A stretch of 64,000 bases of DNA from Elysia crispata. Lineage: Eukaryota > Mollusca > Gastropoda > Plakobranchidae. Under the pieces are notes generated by a model. The model did not search any database. It was not told the DNA's origin and saw only the letters and a program-made list of their open reading frames with translations. Shown here in pieces: positions 1 through 12,900 of this stretch. How positions within the stretch are numbered: position 1 is the stretch's first letter; every line of letters begins with the position of its first letter. The stretch is taken from positions 46,001 to 110,000 of the forward strand of contig JAWDGP010005686.1 of NCBI GenBank assembly GCA_033675545.1, given 5' to 3'. The position numbers and the translations under genes are program-made.

Positions 1-495
1 CAGTAGATTTGCACAAATTTGTAGGCTAGAAAACTGACTTATGGGTGTCACGAAATTGTGTCTGTTTCGTGGATGCACAGTATTTTTAATTTAACTTAAT
101 ACAAACACAATACAAATTCTGTCTTTTTCTGTTGGAAATTCTTTTAAAAATGCTAGTTGTGTTTTTATACTGATGCGTGATTTTCAATGTGAATAATAAA
201 AAAGGTATTTCATTAGTAGTGAATTTATATATTTATTACATCTATTTTACATAGAACGGTAAATAAAGTGAAATGTCGTAAAAGTAAATTTACTGAAGCA
301 GGGAGAATGCAAGCCAGATAATTTAAAACGCTTCTAGAGTTAAAATTTAAAATTAAGATAAAACCAGACCTAAAACAAAGCACTGTATTGAAGAGCCTTC
401 GTGTTGGCCTTCAGTCTACGCCTTTCAGTTCTATGCATTGACTTTCACCCATAGAAGAATTTAAATTGACTAAAATAAAGGTAAAATATACTTAC

Positions 496-527
496 CATCT
501 AATTTCCCTCTTCAATCCAGCAGACAT
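496..527 (-). CDS. Candidate first coding exon of a gene running off the left edge
   Basis: On the minus strand an ATG at 527 opens a short frame reading MSAGLKREIR, then reaches a good 5' splice site (ATG|gtaagta) at 496/495 in phase 2. The rest of the gene would lie left of position 1. An upstream ATG at 538 in another frame reads only eight codons before a stop, so it would be a short uORF. The peptide is too short to name a family. The strong donor and a plausible upstream promoter region are the only support; it could also be a chance ATG in a non-coding first exon. Confidence 0.35.
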
Positions 528-995
528 GTCCGCCACATTATAGTCCATCAAACTCCGAATCCTTCACAAGTGGTACGAAGCAATTATCAACTGAAAATAT
601 AAAAACACGGTGTTGATAACTTTTTGATTCTTGTTTACCAGGCGTAGAAAATTGATTTTGCGAAGCGCTGTACAAATCCGTTCGATCAGGACAATGAAAG
701 GCAAAAGGTAAATAAGTTTCCACTCAGTATAACTGGTGCTCCTGCGGTTCAGTGCGAGTCAACACACCACGCACTAAAAAGCAGGGCGACAAGAAATCTC
801 AATCACATTTCAGTTACACAGCGGTAACTCTTATGCCAACCCATTAGATCGAGAAGTTGAAAAGTACTGGCATAGTTTGTCACCGGTAGCCGACAGTCTT
901 ATGCAGTGTCAAAGTACGCGTTGCTAGGTACGCCGATATCTCTGTGGCGGTGACTCTGCAACTTTGCTCCCTCTGCAATAATGCGCTCTGGGTAA
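528..995. other. Gene-free stretch, possible promoter region
   Basis: No convincing coding frame on either strand. It is less A/T-homopolymeric than its surroundings and lies directly upstream of the putative minus-strand first exon at 496-527, so it may contain that gene's promoter and 5' UTR. No TATA box or other decisive motif was identified. Confidence 0.3.
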
Positions 996-996
996 A

Positions 997-1008
997 GATA
1001 ATAATAAT

Positions 1009-1105
<97 letters not shown>
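997..1105. repeat. (TAA)n trinucleotide microsatellite
   Basis: An almost uninterrupted TAA/ATA run of over 100 bp. The apparent poly-leucine reading frame across it is an artefact of the repeat. Confidence 0.97.
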
Positions 1106-1574
1106 GTAACAATAATAAAATAATCATAATAAATTTTGAAAACGAAAGATAATATGATAATAAAATGATATCAAAATGTTCTTGAATTATAGTTTTGAAC
1201 CTTTCTTAGAAGTTAGATCGCTTGCTTAGCTATACAGCATATATGGGTATCATCTCTGATATGTCGAACTTAATAAACAAATCAATGAACATAGAAGATT
1301 CGAATATTAAAAAAAAATGAAAAACAATTATGCTGCTCAAAACCCGTGTAAAGATATCAATGAATCGATTTTGTTTTTTGTTTTTTTTAACAAGTGTGAA
1401 ATTATGACGCGCAATTCAAAATGATATCCATTAACTGATTGTGTTTTTTTTTTTATTGTTGCAGTTAAAGTCTAATATCTCAGGTTCGTTCCTTGTTAGT
1501 CGATGCAAGCAGGAGGATTTAAAAAACTTTGAACTTATGTTGATTATAAATAATGGATTTTATCCGCAGAGGAC

Positions 1575-1830
1575 ATCTGGAGTTACCTTTCAGTAGCGTG
1601 GTAATGGAAACCTAGGGTCACTTTTTAGTATCCTTTGTAAGTTAAATCAGCAAAAGAAATCTGGAGTAACCTTTCAGTAGCGTGGTAATGGAAACCTAGG
1701 GTCACTTTTTAGTATCCTTTGTAAGTTTAATCAGCAGAAGAAATCTTGGGTTGCCTTTAAGTAACCCGGTAATTTTTATGCACTGAGGAAATATGGGATT
1801 ACCTTTCGGCAGCCTGAGTAAATCTATTAT
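1575..1830. repeat. 84-bp tandem repeat with decaying copies
   Basis: Two nearly identical 84-bp units (starting at 1575 and 1659, each opening ATCTGGAGT) are followed by a more diverged third unit from 1743 and a degenerate fragment near 1785-1825. Each full unit contains GTAATGGAAACCTAGGGTCA and TATCCTTTGTAAGTT. The gradient of identity suggests local tandem duplication followed by drift. Confidence 0.85.
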
Positions 1831-2142
1831 ATAAAGAAGTTGCAGGAATACCTTTTGGTGGTTGGGATATGTTGAATGCTACAGAAGATCTGAAATCACT
1901 AGCACTGTATCAGTAGGCTACGGCCAGGTTTGTAAGTAAACTGCCTCAGGAATCTTTCTCTATGAGAGAGATTCTCGCGCGGACGAGAAAGCCTGATGGA
2001 ACATGCCATGGCTGAAAAAAAAAAAAACCAAAACAAGGGAAAGGAAAAACGCATTTGGGATAAGACCTGCTCTAAGTAAGGAACTGTTGGATGCGATGGA
2101 ATGGATGATGAAACCTCGGAGAGTTATTGGGAGCCCCTCCTA

Positions 2143-2178
2143 CCCGCCCCCCCCCCAAAAAAAAAAAAAAAAAAAAAA
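2143..2178. repeat. Poly-C / poly-A homopolymer pair
   Basis: A run of C followed directly by about 20 A. Length here may be affected by sequencing error. The short overlapping frames around it look spurious. Confidence 0.8.
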
Positions 2179-2552
2179 TCGACTATCCTGCTCATCAATT
2201 CAGTTCAATTCAACCATACTTATTTTCAATCTCTCTCCCCTACTGCTCTAATACTTAATCTCTCTTTCTCTGTCTCTCTCTCATTCACTCACTCCACCAC
2301 TGTCATTCCCGTGTCGTGACCGTTTTCCGTCTGTACCCCTTAACAGCTCCATTAGTATATTTTGAGTATCCTCTTTAAATTGACCCATTCTCTAAGATTT
2401 TATTCTTTAAGCTTCTTGGTAGAAAATATAGGTTTAGAATTAGAAGTAGACTTAGGTTAGAGATACATTCCTTTATATCCTGTCCTTTTCTCTTTTTTTT
2501 TTTTATTTTACTTTAACCCAAATCTTTCCCTTTGTAAATTTTTTTTTTTCAG

Positions 2553-2588
2553 GAAACTGTAAGGACCGTTAAAGTTCTGAAGGAATGA
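2553..2588 (+). CDS. Possible terminal coding exon, or part of a non-coding RNA exon
   Basis: A long T tract and CAG acceptor end at 2552. In phase 0 the following sequence reads ETVRTVKVLKE and then TGA at 2586-2588. Downstream there are AATAAA-type signals inside a duplicated 132-bp block, so a plus-strand transcript could end near 3.0-3.1 kb. No upstream coding exon that would join in frame was recognised between 700 and 2550, so a non-coding transcript or chance is equally possible. Confidence 0.2.
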   Translation, partial: ETVRTVKVLKE

Positions 2589-2867
2589 TGTGCGCTAAGT
2601 GGAGCCTGACATCCTCCTGTAGCAGCCAGACAATGTTGATGCCTTGAAGAGCCTCAGCATTCAGTTAGGAGATGCAGGAGATTAGGAATGTATTTTTGTC
2701 CAGCATTCTTTGTAATGGACGAGCCTTTCATTTTTAGGACAGTTTTTTGCAGGGAGTCTAGACATGGTCCAGTTAACAAATGTCTTGCTTAGTCAGCTTA
2801 GTGCTCATTAAACATTGTTGTTATTTTAATGATGATTCATACATAAAGAAATATTTCTAAACGCTCT

Positions 2868-3131
2868 CCATATCTTTGTCAGAGTTTTATATGGGTAAAT
2901 GAAAATACGTGTACCTACAAGTGATTCCTCCTTGATTTGTTTTAATTTTGAAATCTTAAGTTACAAATAAAAGTTATGCATATTTTGTTCATGATACTTC
3001 CATATCTTTGTCAGAGTGTTGTTATATGGGCTAATGAAAATACGTGTACCTACAAGTGATTCCTCCTTGAATTGTTTTGATTTTGAAATCTTAAGTTACA
3101 AATAAAAGTTATGCATATTTTGTTCATGAAC
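2868..3131 (+). repeat. 132-bp tandem duplication carrying AATAAA signals
   Basis: Two adjacent copies start at 2868 and 3000 with CCATATCTTTGTCAGAG. Both contain TACGTGTACCTACAAGTGAT and ACAAATAAAAGTTATGC, so the AATAAA hexamer is duplicated. The copies differ by a few substitutions and a small indel near the start. Confidence 0.9.
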
Positions 3132-3449
3132 TTTGACAACCTTAGCAATGTAACTGACATGATTGCAATAAAACTGATTTTTGTTAATCTCAATGGCATG
3201 TAGAAATTGTTTGCCATAAAAGATTTCATACAAAGCTAGTGGTTTCTTGCAGAATCGACTACATCCTTTTGTTTCTTAAAAAATTCTCAACGATTTCTTT
3301 AAGCCACAACAATTTCTAAATAAATTAATTATCAGTAGGAATGAACCATTAATTCTATTAAAAAAAAAACAAAAACAAATGAAATTTGGTAGGAATAAAT
3401 CGCCATTTCTATGAACAAACTGATTATCACTAAGTTTTGTTAGCCATTT

Positions 3450-3452
<3 letters not shown>

Positions 3453-3490
<38 letters not shown>
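3453..3490. repeat. (TA)n microsatellite
   Basis: About 19 TA units; the overlapping tyrosine/isoleucine frame is spurious. Confidence 0.95.
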
Positions 3491-3491
<1 letters not shown>

Positions 3492-3918
3492 GAATATGAG
3501 TATGGACAAAACGTTAAACACACAGACAGGTCCCAGCTGTTATATTGCAAATATCTCTCCCTTAAATTTAATCAAATGAAGGTAAAAAAAAAGGAAACCC
3601 ACGTCTTGAAATAAATATTAAATCACTTTTTATTTATACTGAAACAACTATAAGAGAGCTTGCAAATATAAGTATACCCAAAAAAAAAAGTCTATAGATA
3701 CAATTATTTACAGAGAAAAATGTTATTTGATCTAAGGCTCCAATAAAGCAAATGCACAGAGCAATGTTCTGCTTTTATAAAAATTTACAAGAAATGCACC
3801 ATATGCTGTAGAAAATCTGTAGTGAAATGAACATTCAGACCAAAGAAACATTTGAAAAAAAAATTTTGTCGTCACAAAAAAAATATCTCTTCATACTATA
3901 TATGTGTGAGTGTGTGTA

Positions 3919-3946
3919 TATGTATATATATATATATATATATATA
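3919..3946. repeat. (TA)n microsatellite abutting an inverted repeat
   Basis: A TG/TA run that ends exactly where the inverted repeat arm at 3947 begins. Confidence 0.9.
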
Positions 3947-4043
3947 CTGTGGGGGCACGGTGAAAAGAATTCCCTTCTTTTGTTGAGGCTTGCTTTTGTT
4001 TTTAGAATGAAAAATTTATCTGCTTTTCACCGTGCCCCCACAG
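3947..4043. repeat. 21-bp perfect inverted repeat (hairpin or small MITE)
   Basis: Arm 1 at 3947-3967 (CTGTGGGGGCACGG followed by TGAAAAG) is perfectly complementary to arm 2 at 4023-4043, with a 55-bp loop. A partial third copy (TGAAAAGCCCCCACAG) lies near 4228-4243. A second, shorter hairpin (AGCGGAGGAC at 4144-4153 with its complement at 4167-4176) follows. No clear target-site duplication is seen because the left flank is a TA repeat. It could be a miniature transposable element or a structured RNA. Confidence 0.75.
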
Positions 4044-4259
4044 AAAGGAGCATTTGCTACGAAACTTTCAGTAGCCCGGAAACGAAAAACAACAGCACAA
4101 GGTCGGAAAGGCAATCGAACATACCTCAGTCATACCTGAAGAGAGCGGAGGACGAGCCACACCTTTGTCCTCCGCTTTAAACACCAGTGTCGTATGAAGA
4201 GAATATAAGGTAAGATCTTCTATATCTATGAAAAGCCCCCACAGTTGAGTACTCTTATC

Positions 4260-7120
4260 AATTATTCCAACTTATCTTCAAACTACATACATATATATAT
4301 ATATAATTCCATTCCTTCAGCCATCATTCCCAATTGTATAGTTTCATACCATTTTATTGTTAATAAACATGTAACCAACAGTTGTTAGGTGCTCGTACAC
4401 AAAAAGATTTCATAAATCTAAATCTAAATCTAGAGAAAGCATCAGCTAAATGACAATAACTTTCTTGCAAATAAAATTAAAAATTAGATATTACAAACAG
4501 ATTTCCATTTTATAGATGTAACAACAAAAACCTGAAGTAAATGAGATGAGTACATTTGTAACATGAAGGCCACCATATCTACCAGGTTAGATTCAAGAGC
4601 ATAAAAATTAATTCAAGCATGTAAATAAGAGTGCTTGACTAAGAGTTGCCTCATTTATACAGCCATCTATGCAACTCTTCATTTTAAATAAGACTGTAAA
4701 AAGAAAATATTTAAAAATCAAAATCCTTGTTATCACAAATACATTACCGACTGGTAATTAAAAGAAAAATATCAACAACAATAACAACCAACATCTATGA
4801 TTAGCCCGTTAAATAAACTATCTCAGCAAAAAAAGAAAAAAAGAACTTCATCAAGACAAAAATTTCTCAGTCAATTCTAAAGTCAGAGGTAAATTTCGTC
4901 AGAGATAAACATTCAATGTAAACAATGTTTGAAATGATAGTTGATATTGAAAACTTGAAGGGCATGAGGGAAAGTGCTGCTATGGTCTGGTGCTCTGATG
5001 GCAAGCATTATAAAGAAAACAATCCTGGGGAACTGTAGAGATGCTGATTGCCTGCAGTCAAGACAAAATTTATCTACCTGCATTATTTAGATAGTAATGT
5101 AAATAGGTGGAGGATATGGGGGAAAAAGCTCACATACTTCAAGAGCTATGAAATATTTCGCAACAAGACTTGCTGATTTTTGCTTCTTGAAAACAACAGA
5201 GAGAGGTCCTGTATTACTGCAAAATCTGGTCTTACATGTATCTTAAACGTATTGTTTATCATTTTTCAATAAAAGCGAGCCCAAATTTAATTTAAATTTA
5301 AATTAAATTACTGTAATTCTTTAAAAAACATGAAATGTCAAAAAATGGGTCAGGATATGCAATGAAAAATTTACTAAACAGAATACTGAATAGTATTTAC
5401 AATTTAAAAGATATAATATATTAAGTTTTAACACTTCACACATCAAGAACATCTCATGTGAACTTCCGTGATAAAACAGAGATTTCTTGATTTCTATGCT
5501 CTTTAAGTGAACTTCATATTTACAAATGGAAAAAAAAAGGTATTGATTGTAAAAGTAAACCAATTTTCTTCATTCTCAACTGTAGTACATTAATAAATCA
5601 TATAAAGTGTCTTGAGTAACTGTAGGAAGGATAATTTGAGATGATTTCACAAGAACTGATTAAAAGATGCTTTGGCAAAAAAAAAAGTCTGTTATGAACC
5701 AGGTTAATTTTAATGACTTGTGGTTTAAAATTAGGATAAAAATAGAGGGCACTCAATGATACACACACACAAAAAAAACTATTTAAACACCATGCATGAT
5801 TTTTTTAAAGTTCTACACAATTGAGCTACATACAAACAAATGTCACTCTTACATATTGTTTTATAAATAAATATGATCTGAGTAGCTTCTTTTTACATAT
5901 ACACACGATCTTCAATGAAGCACCAATGATGAGGTATCACAACCTTAACATTAAAAAAAAAAAACATGTAATGAGAGAACAAGTAAGTACATGTTGAAAT
6001 CAATCATTTTGTTTCATAATCTTTTGACAATAAGACTTGTGTGTATACCAAAAGACCTGCTCAGTGGTCTGGGCTTCCAAGGTTTAAGGTACAGAAGGAT
6101 TACCAGAACTGTACATAAGTACATAACATTTTTCAGGTAAGAGAGAGAATGATGAAAGGGGGGGGGGGTGTCTAGGTCTAGACCTGACCAAGCTAAGAAA
6201 AGTACATGTTTTCTCCCTAACTCATGTCATGGAATCTAAATTACATCGTACATGTTATTTCAGTTCTTCAATAGATATAGCATTCCCATTTATCTAAATG
6301 CAGAGCTCTTGACATTTTATTCTTAACAATCAAAAAGTTTTCTAAGGACTCAGGCAGATGGATTTCTGAGGCTCAATTGGATGATACAAATAATTTAATA
6401 AAACAAAAATTATGTATGCAGCTTTAAATAACAAAAAACAACTCCTAACAATTAAGTGACAGAGCTGATTTTGTGAGATTTTTGAGGAGCGGGATCGGGA
6501 ACAAATCATATTTTGAGGGTAAGTCCATGAGAGATTAATTTACACCATTATTATCATTTTTCTTTTGCTGCTGATGAAATATCCCTAATTTCATGACTCT
6601 ATGTTGGGTATTTTTTCTTGCTCTTAAAAATTTAGATCAGCTGAATATATGCCTCACATCCAGCCCTTGGGAGTTAGGTGCCAAATAATTCAATTTAGAA
6701 AATAAAAAATATTTTCATAGGGATATTTTCCTCTTCTTTTCAACTTTTGAAAGCCTAGAAAAATACTAACTTTTTCAAATTGAACTGGAGGCAAGACATA
6801 AAAGTATCATAATAATTCATTGAGAATCATAAGGACATTCAATTACTAATCAAACTAAAGGCAAATGAATGTAAACCGAATTTGGTGAGAAAAAAAGTCC
6901 CTTTCCCTTTCTCTATTTTCTTTGTATTCCTAGTGAGATCATAAATATTCTTTTCAAAATAGTATAAGTCACAAGCAACATTCCTTTTATGATGACAGTT
7001 GTCTATAAGTTTCAAAGCTAAACTTTGCATCATGATTAGACTGGTATCATTACTTCCCTGGACCCAGCTTTATTTCCAGCTAGATTTCAACTTGTGTCTA
7101 CTTCAGTATAATTAAAGTTT
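4260..7120. other. AT-rich gene-free stretch downstream of CIBAR1
   Basis: No coding exon is supported. The sequence is AT-rich with many short A and T runs. A TTTATT (AATAAA on the minus strand) near 3628 would allow a very long CIBAR1 3' UTR, but a much closer signal exists at 7128-7133. A poly-G run sits near 6160. Confidence 0.4.
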
Positions 7121-7127
7121 ATCAATT

Positions 7128-7133
7128 TTTATT
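7128..7133 (-). promoter_or_regulatory. Candidate polyadenylation signal for CIBAR1
   Basis: AATAAA on the minus strand, about 210 nt after the CIBAR1 stop codon. Confidence 0.45.
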
Positions 7134-7344
7134 GATTAAAAAGATCGAAACTACCTGACCCAAGATTTGACTGATTATTGAGGTCTTATTTCGGTGTAAA
7201 TTGAACGCCTGATCTATTGAAAATCTCAATATAAATATCAATTGGGCTATCATTATAGACTTAAATATTCCAATAAAAGGCAAATAATTTTTTTTGGCAA
7301 TGGATGGTCCAAACAAAATGCAGATAACAACAATAACTTTATCA

Positions 7345-9850
7345 TTATCTTTTCTTTGGTGGAGGTCCTGTTTTGTTAGTTTCTGTATAGTCTTCATCTG
7401 AATCTTCTTCTGATTCATCGTCATCATCTTCTTCCTCACTGTCATCGTCAAGTTCCTATATTCAGCCAAAAAAAATTTTTAAGTGGTGATCAATGCTGGC
7501 CGCAAATATATTAAGAAACAAGACTTAAAGCAAACTTTGGCATGTGATTTCTTGACACACATCAAGAATGGCCAATCTTTATCTCGTGAAAAATGCAGAT
7601 TTAACTAGATGATTCATTTCCACAACTATCTCGAATCTTTAAGCACATCTTCTTTTCAGCTGACACATTTCTATACAGGCAATTTATTCAAAATATATGC
7701 AATAACATAAATTACATCTAATTTCTAATTTTCAGCTAAAATCGGAGTCTTTGTCCAACCTATTATCTAGGCACCAGTATGTTTGTTAAAGCATTATCTA
7801 CAACATTGCTTGAGATTAATTTATATTCCCTACAAGAAATGCCAACTCACACTGGGAGCAGGAGGTACGATTCGCTTTCTGGTATCAGTAGGTGTGGCTT
7901 GTTTCTGTGGAAGGGGTTTATTCCTTGGTGTAGAGCTGCCTGTAGAGTTCTGTTTTGACTCCAGGGAAGCTTGTGAAGCAGACCTTGCAATGTCAGATCT
8001 AATGGATCCATTTGGACGCAATTGGTGTCGAAATTCCTGTGGTATAAAAGTATTCAATTTTTTATTGACTAATTTTGACACTTCAAGTTGTAATGGTTAT
8101 GCAAGTAACAAAAAAAAATTGTATAAATATTGAAAGATTAAAAGAACATTGATTATTATAAAAGACAAAAATAAATCAATTTAATATACATAAAGTATGA
8201 TACACCAACAGCAAGAGTTGTCTATCCAAGCTCCTGACAATGTAAATCTCCCTCTCTTAGATTGACATCTAAACAAAATTTATTTCATGTTGAAAAATCT
8301 ACCTGCATTGAGCCATATACAATACCATAGAAATGTCAGAAACATCAATTTCCAGTTCTTTCTGGCTTAAAGATAGGAAGGAAAAGTTAAAACGAAATTA
8401 CTCATGAAAGTTGTGTAGCAAACAATTTTGTCAAACCTCTAGATCTGCATCTGAATCAACACTGTCTAGTGTCTGGCAACACTGGGTGTAAAGCTCCAAA
8501 GCTTTTGCATGGAAATGCATTTCAATCATCACAAAGTCTCGCATAATTTTCTGTGAATAAATAACGATTAGACATAATAAAGAAAAGATATTGGTCAGTG
8601 TAAAGATTTACAGTATCTTAACGGATACTGTTCAGATTTTAAAAAATAAAAATAATGCAATGAGGTAAAATAACCAGCGGTAAAAAAAACCCCTTTCAAT
8701 TTGCAATATTGTGTCTATGTCTCAACTCCTAGAGATAAAGAAATTGATCATACATTTTAGATTTGTTTATCTTTTTACAGAATTGAGGGAAGGGCAGACC
8801 AACATTCTGCAGTCTTGTTGTCACTTCATTTTTTCTGGACTCTCTGCTTACAGCTTCTGTGCAGTAGTCATCAACAAGAGCCAGGCTGATATTTTGTAAG
8901 AAGCCACTTTGCTAGTTCATCAAACATCTTTCCACACGGTTTTCCCTTGCTGCATTTTCCTTCCATCATTCCAGTTGTCACAAGATGCTCTAGCTCGCCT
9001 CTTCTCATCACATGGCCAAAAAAGGTTGCCTAACATTTTTATTTATGAGTGTTCTTGATGTATCCACTCATTGTAACACCGTTTCTTTGATATCCATGAA
9101 GTCCATGAGATTTGTAGCATTCTCCGCATGAACCATATTCCTGTTGCCTCTAATTTCTTTTGTAATTGTTTTGAAATTATCCAGGCCTAGCATCCATTCA
9201 TTAGAATGAATTCAATATAGCACTCCATAGCTCTTTTTTTTTTGTGGCAAAGGAGATGTCTTTATTTGTTAATACCGATTTCACTGCAGAGAGAGGAAAT
9301 GTCTGGGAAAAGCGCACATTCTTGTCTGACACCATACTTCATTTTTTTTTTTAATGAGCTGATTTCCCCGTCAACTTGCATTGCTGCTGTCTGTTTCCAG
9401 TACATGTTTTCGATACCTTTTAATCTTTTCCACCTATCTTCAACTGAATTAGTTGTGTGATTATCTCATCATGTCGTACTCTGTCAAATGCCTTGATGTA
9501 GTCAATGAAGCACAGATAGACCCACACCTCTTTTTGTACTTCCAGAGTTTGTTCAATTGCTTCATGATAACCACGCACAAACTGGGGTGCCAGGCATATG
9601 AATTCAAGGAGTTAGGCCCCTGATGAAAAGGAAGGAAAGGAGGTCCCAAACTCACCTCCTAAAGGTCTCGGACTGGAACATCTGAGAAAATCCTTATGGA
9701 TGTTAGGATGAATGCTCCAATCCCAAAGGCACCAGCTCTACTATTCTCATTATCTTTAAAAATCATAAATAAGGAATAAAATGGAGATTTTAAAACCTGA
9801 ATTCTAAGTTTGTCAATACTCCCAATCTAGTAAATAATGAAATATGTTTT

Positions 9851-9934
<84 letters not shown>

Positions 9935-12900
9935 ATACAGACAGAAAGACAGAGATAGAGAAATAAAAAGAGAAAAATAAATACAGATAAAAAGCAGGTA
10001 AGTACCTTAAGGTCCTTCAGTTTTTTCTCCTCAAACTTGTCCACTTGCTGTTCTAGAGATTTGCTGCTGCGAGACGATTCTATACTAGCTTTCTGGAGAT
10101 CATTCTCAAGCTGAGAAATACAGTCACATAAAGATTTAAAGCAAAAAAATAAACAATTTAATGAAAAACAATTTTTAACTTACCCTATTTCATTGAGAGG
10201 ATAATAATCTTGTTTCTTTTTCTTTTTTTTTTTTTAATATATGAGTGAATCCTATCAAATTTAGATTTGTAGAAAACACATTTCTGGCTAAAAAGATTAA
10301 AAAAAAAATTAGCACCAATTCGTCAGGAAAAAAAATTTTGCAGCATCTTTAAAAAATGTCTTGTTAATAAAGGCTTCATTTTGACATTTTTTCCTTAGAA
10401 CATTTTTTTTCCTTGCTGGGGTTAACGCCATATGTGTATGTTAGCCATTTTGATAAACCTTAGGAACCAATCTGCAAATTGGAGATCCAGACAAGAGGAT
10501 AACCATACCTGAGCCTGTAAGAGGGTTAAGAAAAAAGAACAAAGAATCACTAAATATATTAGAAAATTCCTTGATAAAATATTGTATGACACCAAACCTA
10601 ATGGCCAAAGATTCTCAGATGATTATTTCAAAAATGCCTTATGGAACTACACTATAGTGGTGCAAAGATGCAACAATTGGCTCAAACACGTCAATTGAAA
10701 AATAACATATCCGGGGAAAACTAAATTTTATAGATGGTTTTTCGAGATTTACAATATATACATTTATGAGACTAAAACATTTGCCGAATAATTTTTTTAA
10801 GCCAACAGGATTGTGCAAAATGAAAAATTAACGTACAATTTGTTGCCTGATTAAAGCGTCTGTGAACTTGCCAAATCAAATTTTGACTTAAACCTTCTTT
10901 ACTGCAAGCCAAATGTTTCACTTTCAAATGAAAAATCCATGTGTTTCTAGCAGCCTTATCCCCCCTTTCTTACCCATCCCTTCCTCTTCATCTCCTAAGA
11001 TCTTTTCCCTGTTGACTGATGCAATCACAATGTTCTGTAATAGCCACCAACAATTCTTTCAAATTGTTTACAGAATAACAATATTGCTATCCAAAGAAAG
11101 TGGTAAAGGATACAATTTTGCTTCTATCTGTAGGTGATTTGGCTTTGGTGGTCTCAAGCTTCTTCTTTTGTACAAGTTCGCGCTCTATAGCTGCAAATGA
11201 TGACTTCAAATCATTCTGAAAATTTACAAAAAATCAATTTACTCTGCCTCTTTTATACATCTTGAAAACATTAAATATCCAAACTATGCTCTTAAAAAAA
11301 ATTAACTGTATCACTTTGGACAGAAGTAATGCATATATATATATATGATAATGGTACAACAAACAACTAACGATAAAAACAGCATAAAATTAGAAAGAGT
11401 ATAATTTCTGAGGGAGATTTATTGACGCATTCACATTTTTTGTAAGATGTGTTACTTATGGGGGCAATAAAAAAAAGATATACAAAAAAAAAAAAAGATT
11501 TGCTCATAAAAATACTTGATGTAAGGCATTGAATATGAACACTGTGAATGTACACTATATAACCAGTGAATATGAATTAAGTGTCTATCTCTTGCTTAGA
11601 CTAAGTTAATTGCCACTGTAATTAATAAACAAACCTTTGTCTGTTTACATAGTAATCCATAATTCATCAATGGTGAAATGATTTTCCCTTCCAACCTTTT
11701 CACCTACAGGAAAGGCATGTTCAGGGAAAAAAATTAGCTATGACAAAAAAATTATCAAAAAGAGATGAATCACAAATGCCTATAGATGTAAATCTTGTTC
11801 TAAATGTTGAAAGCATTCAAACAATGAAACAAAATAATTCAAAATAAATTTGCAAAATTTAAATCCCTAAATTGGCAACAGTTTCATTATACTTTAGACA
11901 TACTTTTAGGCTCAATGTCAAACAAACAAGATATGGAAATGCTGTTTGCTTCACAATTTTTGTGCTGAAAAAGAGCTGCAAATCAAATGTATATATAACT
12001 AATACTTAATTATAATTAGTACTTGAGCCTCTCGATAATCTTGCACTGCAGATACATTTTCTGCAAACTTCAGCATCCCTGCACTGAGAGAAGGATTCCA
12101 TTTTTCATACTCTGCATAGTCCATAAGTTGTTTGGCTAATAAGTCACCTGATAAAAAAAAGAAATTGTAAATTATCATAAATCCAAATTGATGTCACTTG
12201 AAAACAAAGCTAAACAAGTATTTCTTCTTTCAATAGTTTCATTTCAAAACATTCTTTCTGAGTGGATCTTTTTTACATAAAGTGGATTCTATTCCACTGA
12301 AAATTGTGAGCTACTGACAATTTTTTTTTTTTAATTTATGTAAGACCTTCTGAATTTCTCCCAGAAAAAGTGCAAAGAATCATCTCTGATAGATCATAAC
12401 CACTGCTAATTTTTTCCGGGAAAGGAGACTAGTCACTTTAAAAGGCTCGAAAGAGAGAAAAGAAGAGAGACGTTGAAGGTTGGATTTCCCTTCAGATTTC
12501 AATGAATCTTCAGTGAAACTTAATTCTTTAAGAAGTCTGTTAAAGTAAAATAATTAAGAGCCCAAAAGAGAGATGAGAACAATGTGCACTAAAAAGGTGC
12601 ATAAAAGACTTGGGTCTACAAAATAAAACAAATCCTCCGAGTATTGCAAGAATTGAAGTTTAATGAAAAAAAATTCTATTATCACAAAATCTATAACTTC
12701 ATATTATTGGTGGAAGTCACTCACCTCGTAAGTCTGCAGTATTTCAGAAATGAACTTTATAAGGTCTTACCAAGATAAACAAAGAAGATAGATCAGATCA
12801 ATGAAAACAGTGACTTTAGGTGGAGGAGCTGAACTTTAAATGGTCCATAAGTCTGAAGGAGCTTGACGCATATGGCTACTCTTCATGCTCTCTTTTCTCA

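Noticed and set aside
924..1127. Poly-leucine frame
   Set aside because: Translation of the TAA microsatellite.
3827..4180. 117-residue plus-strand frame
   Set aside because: It spans a TA repeat and the inverted repeat, with no family similarity.
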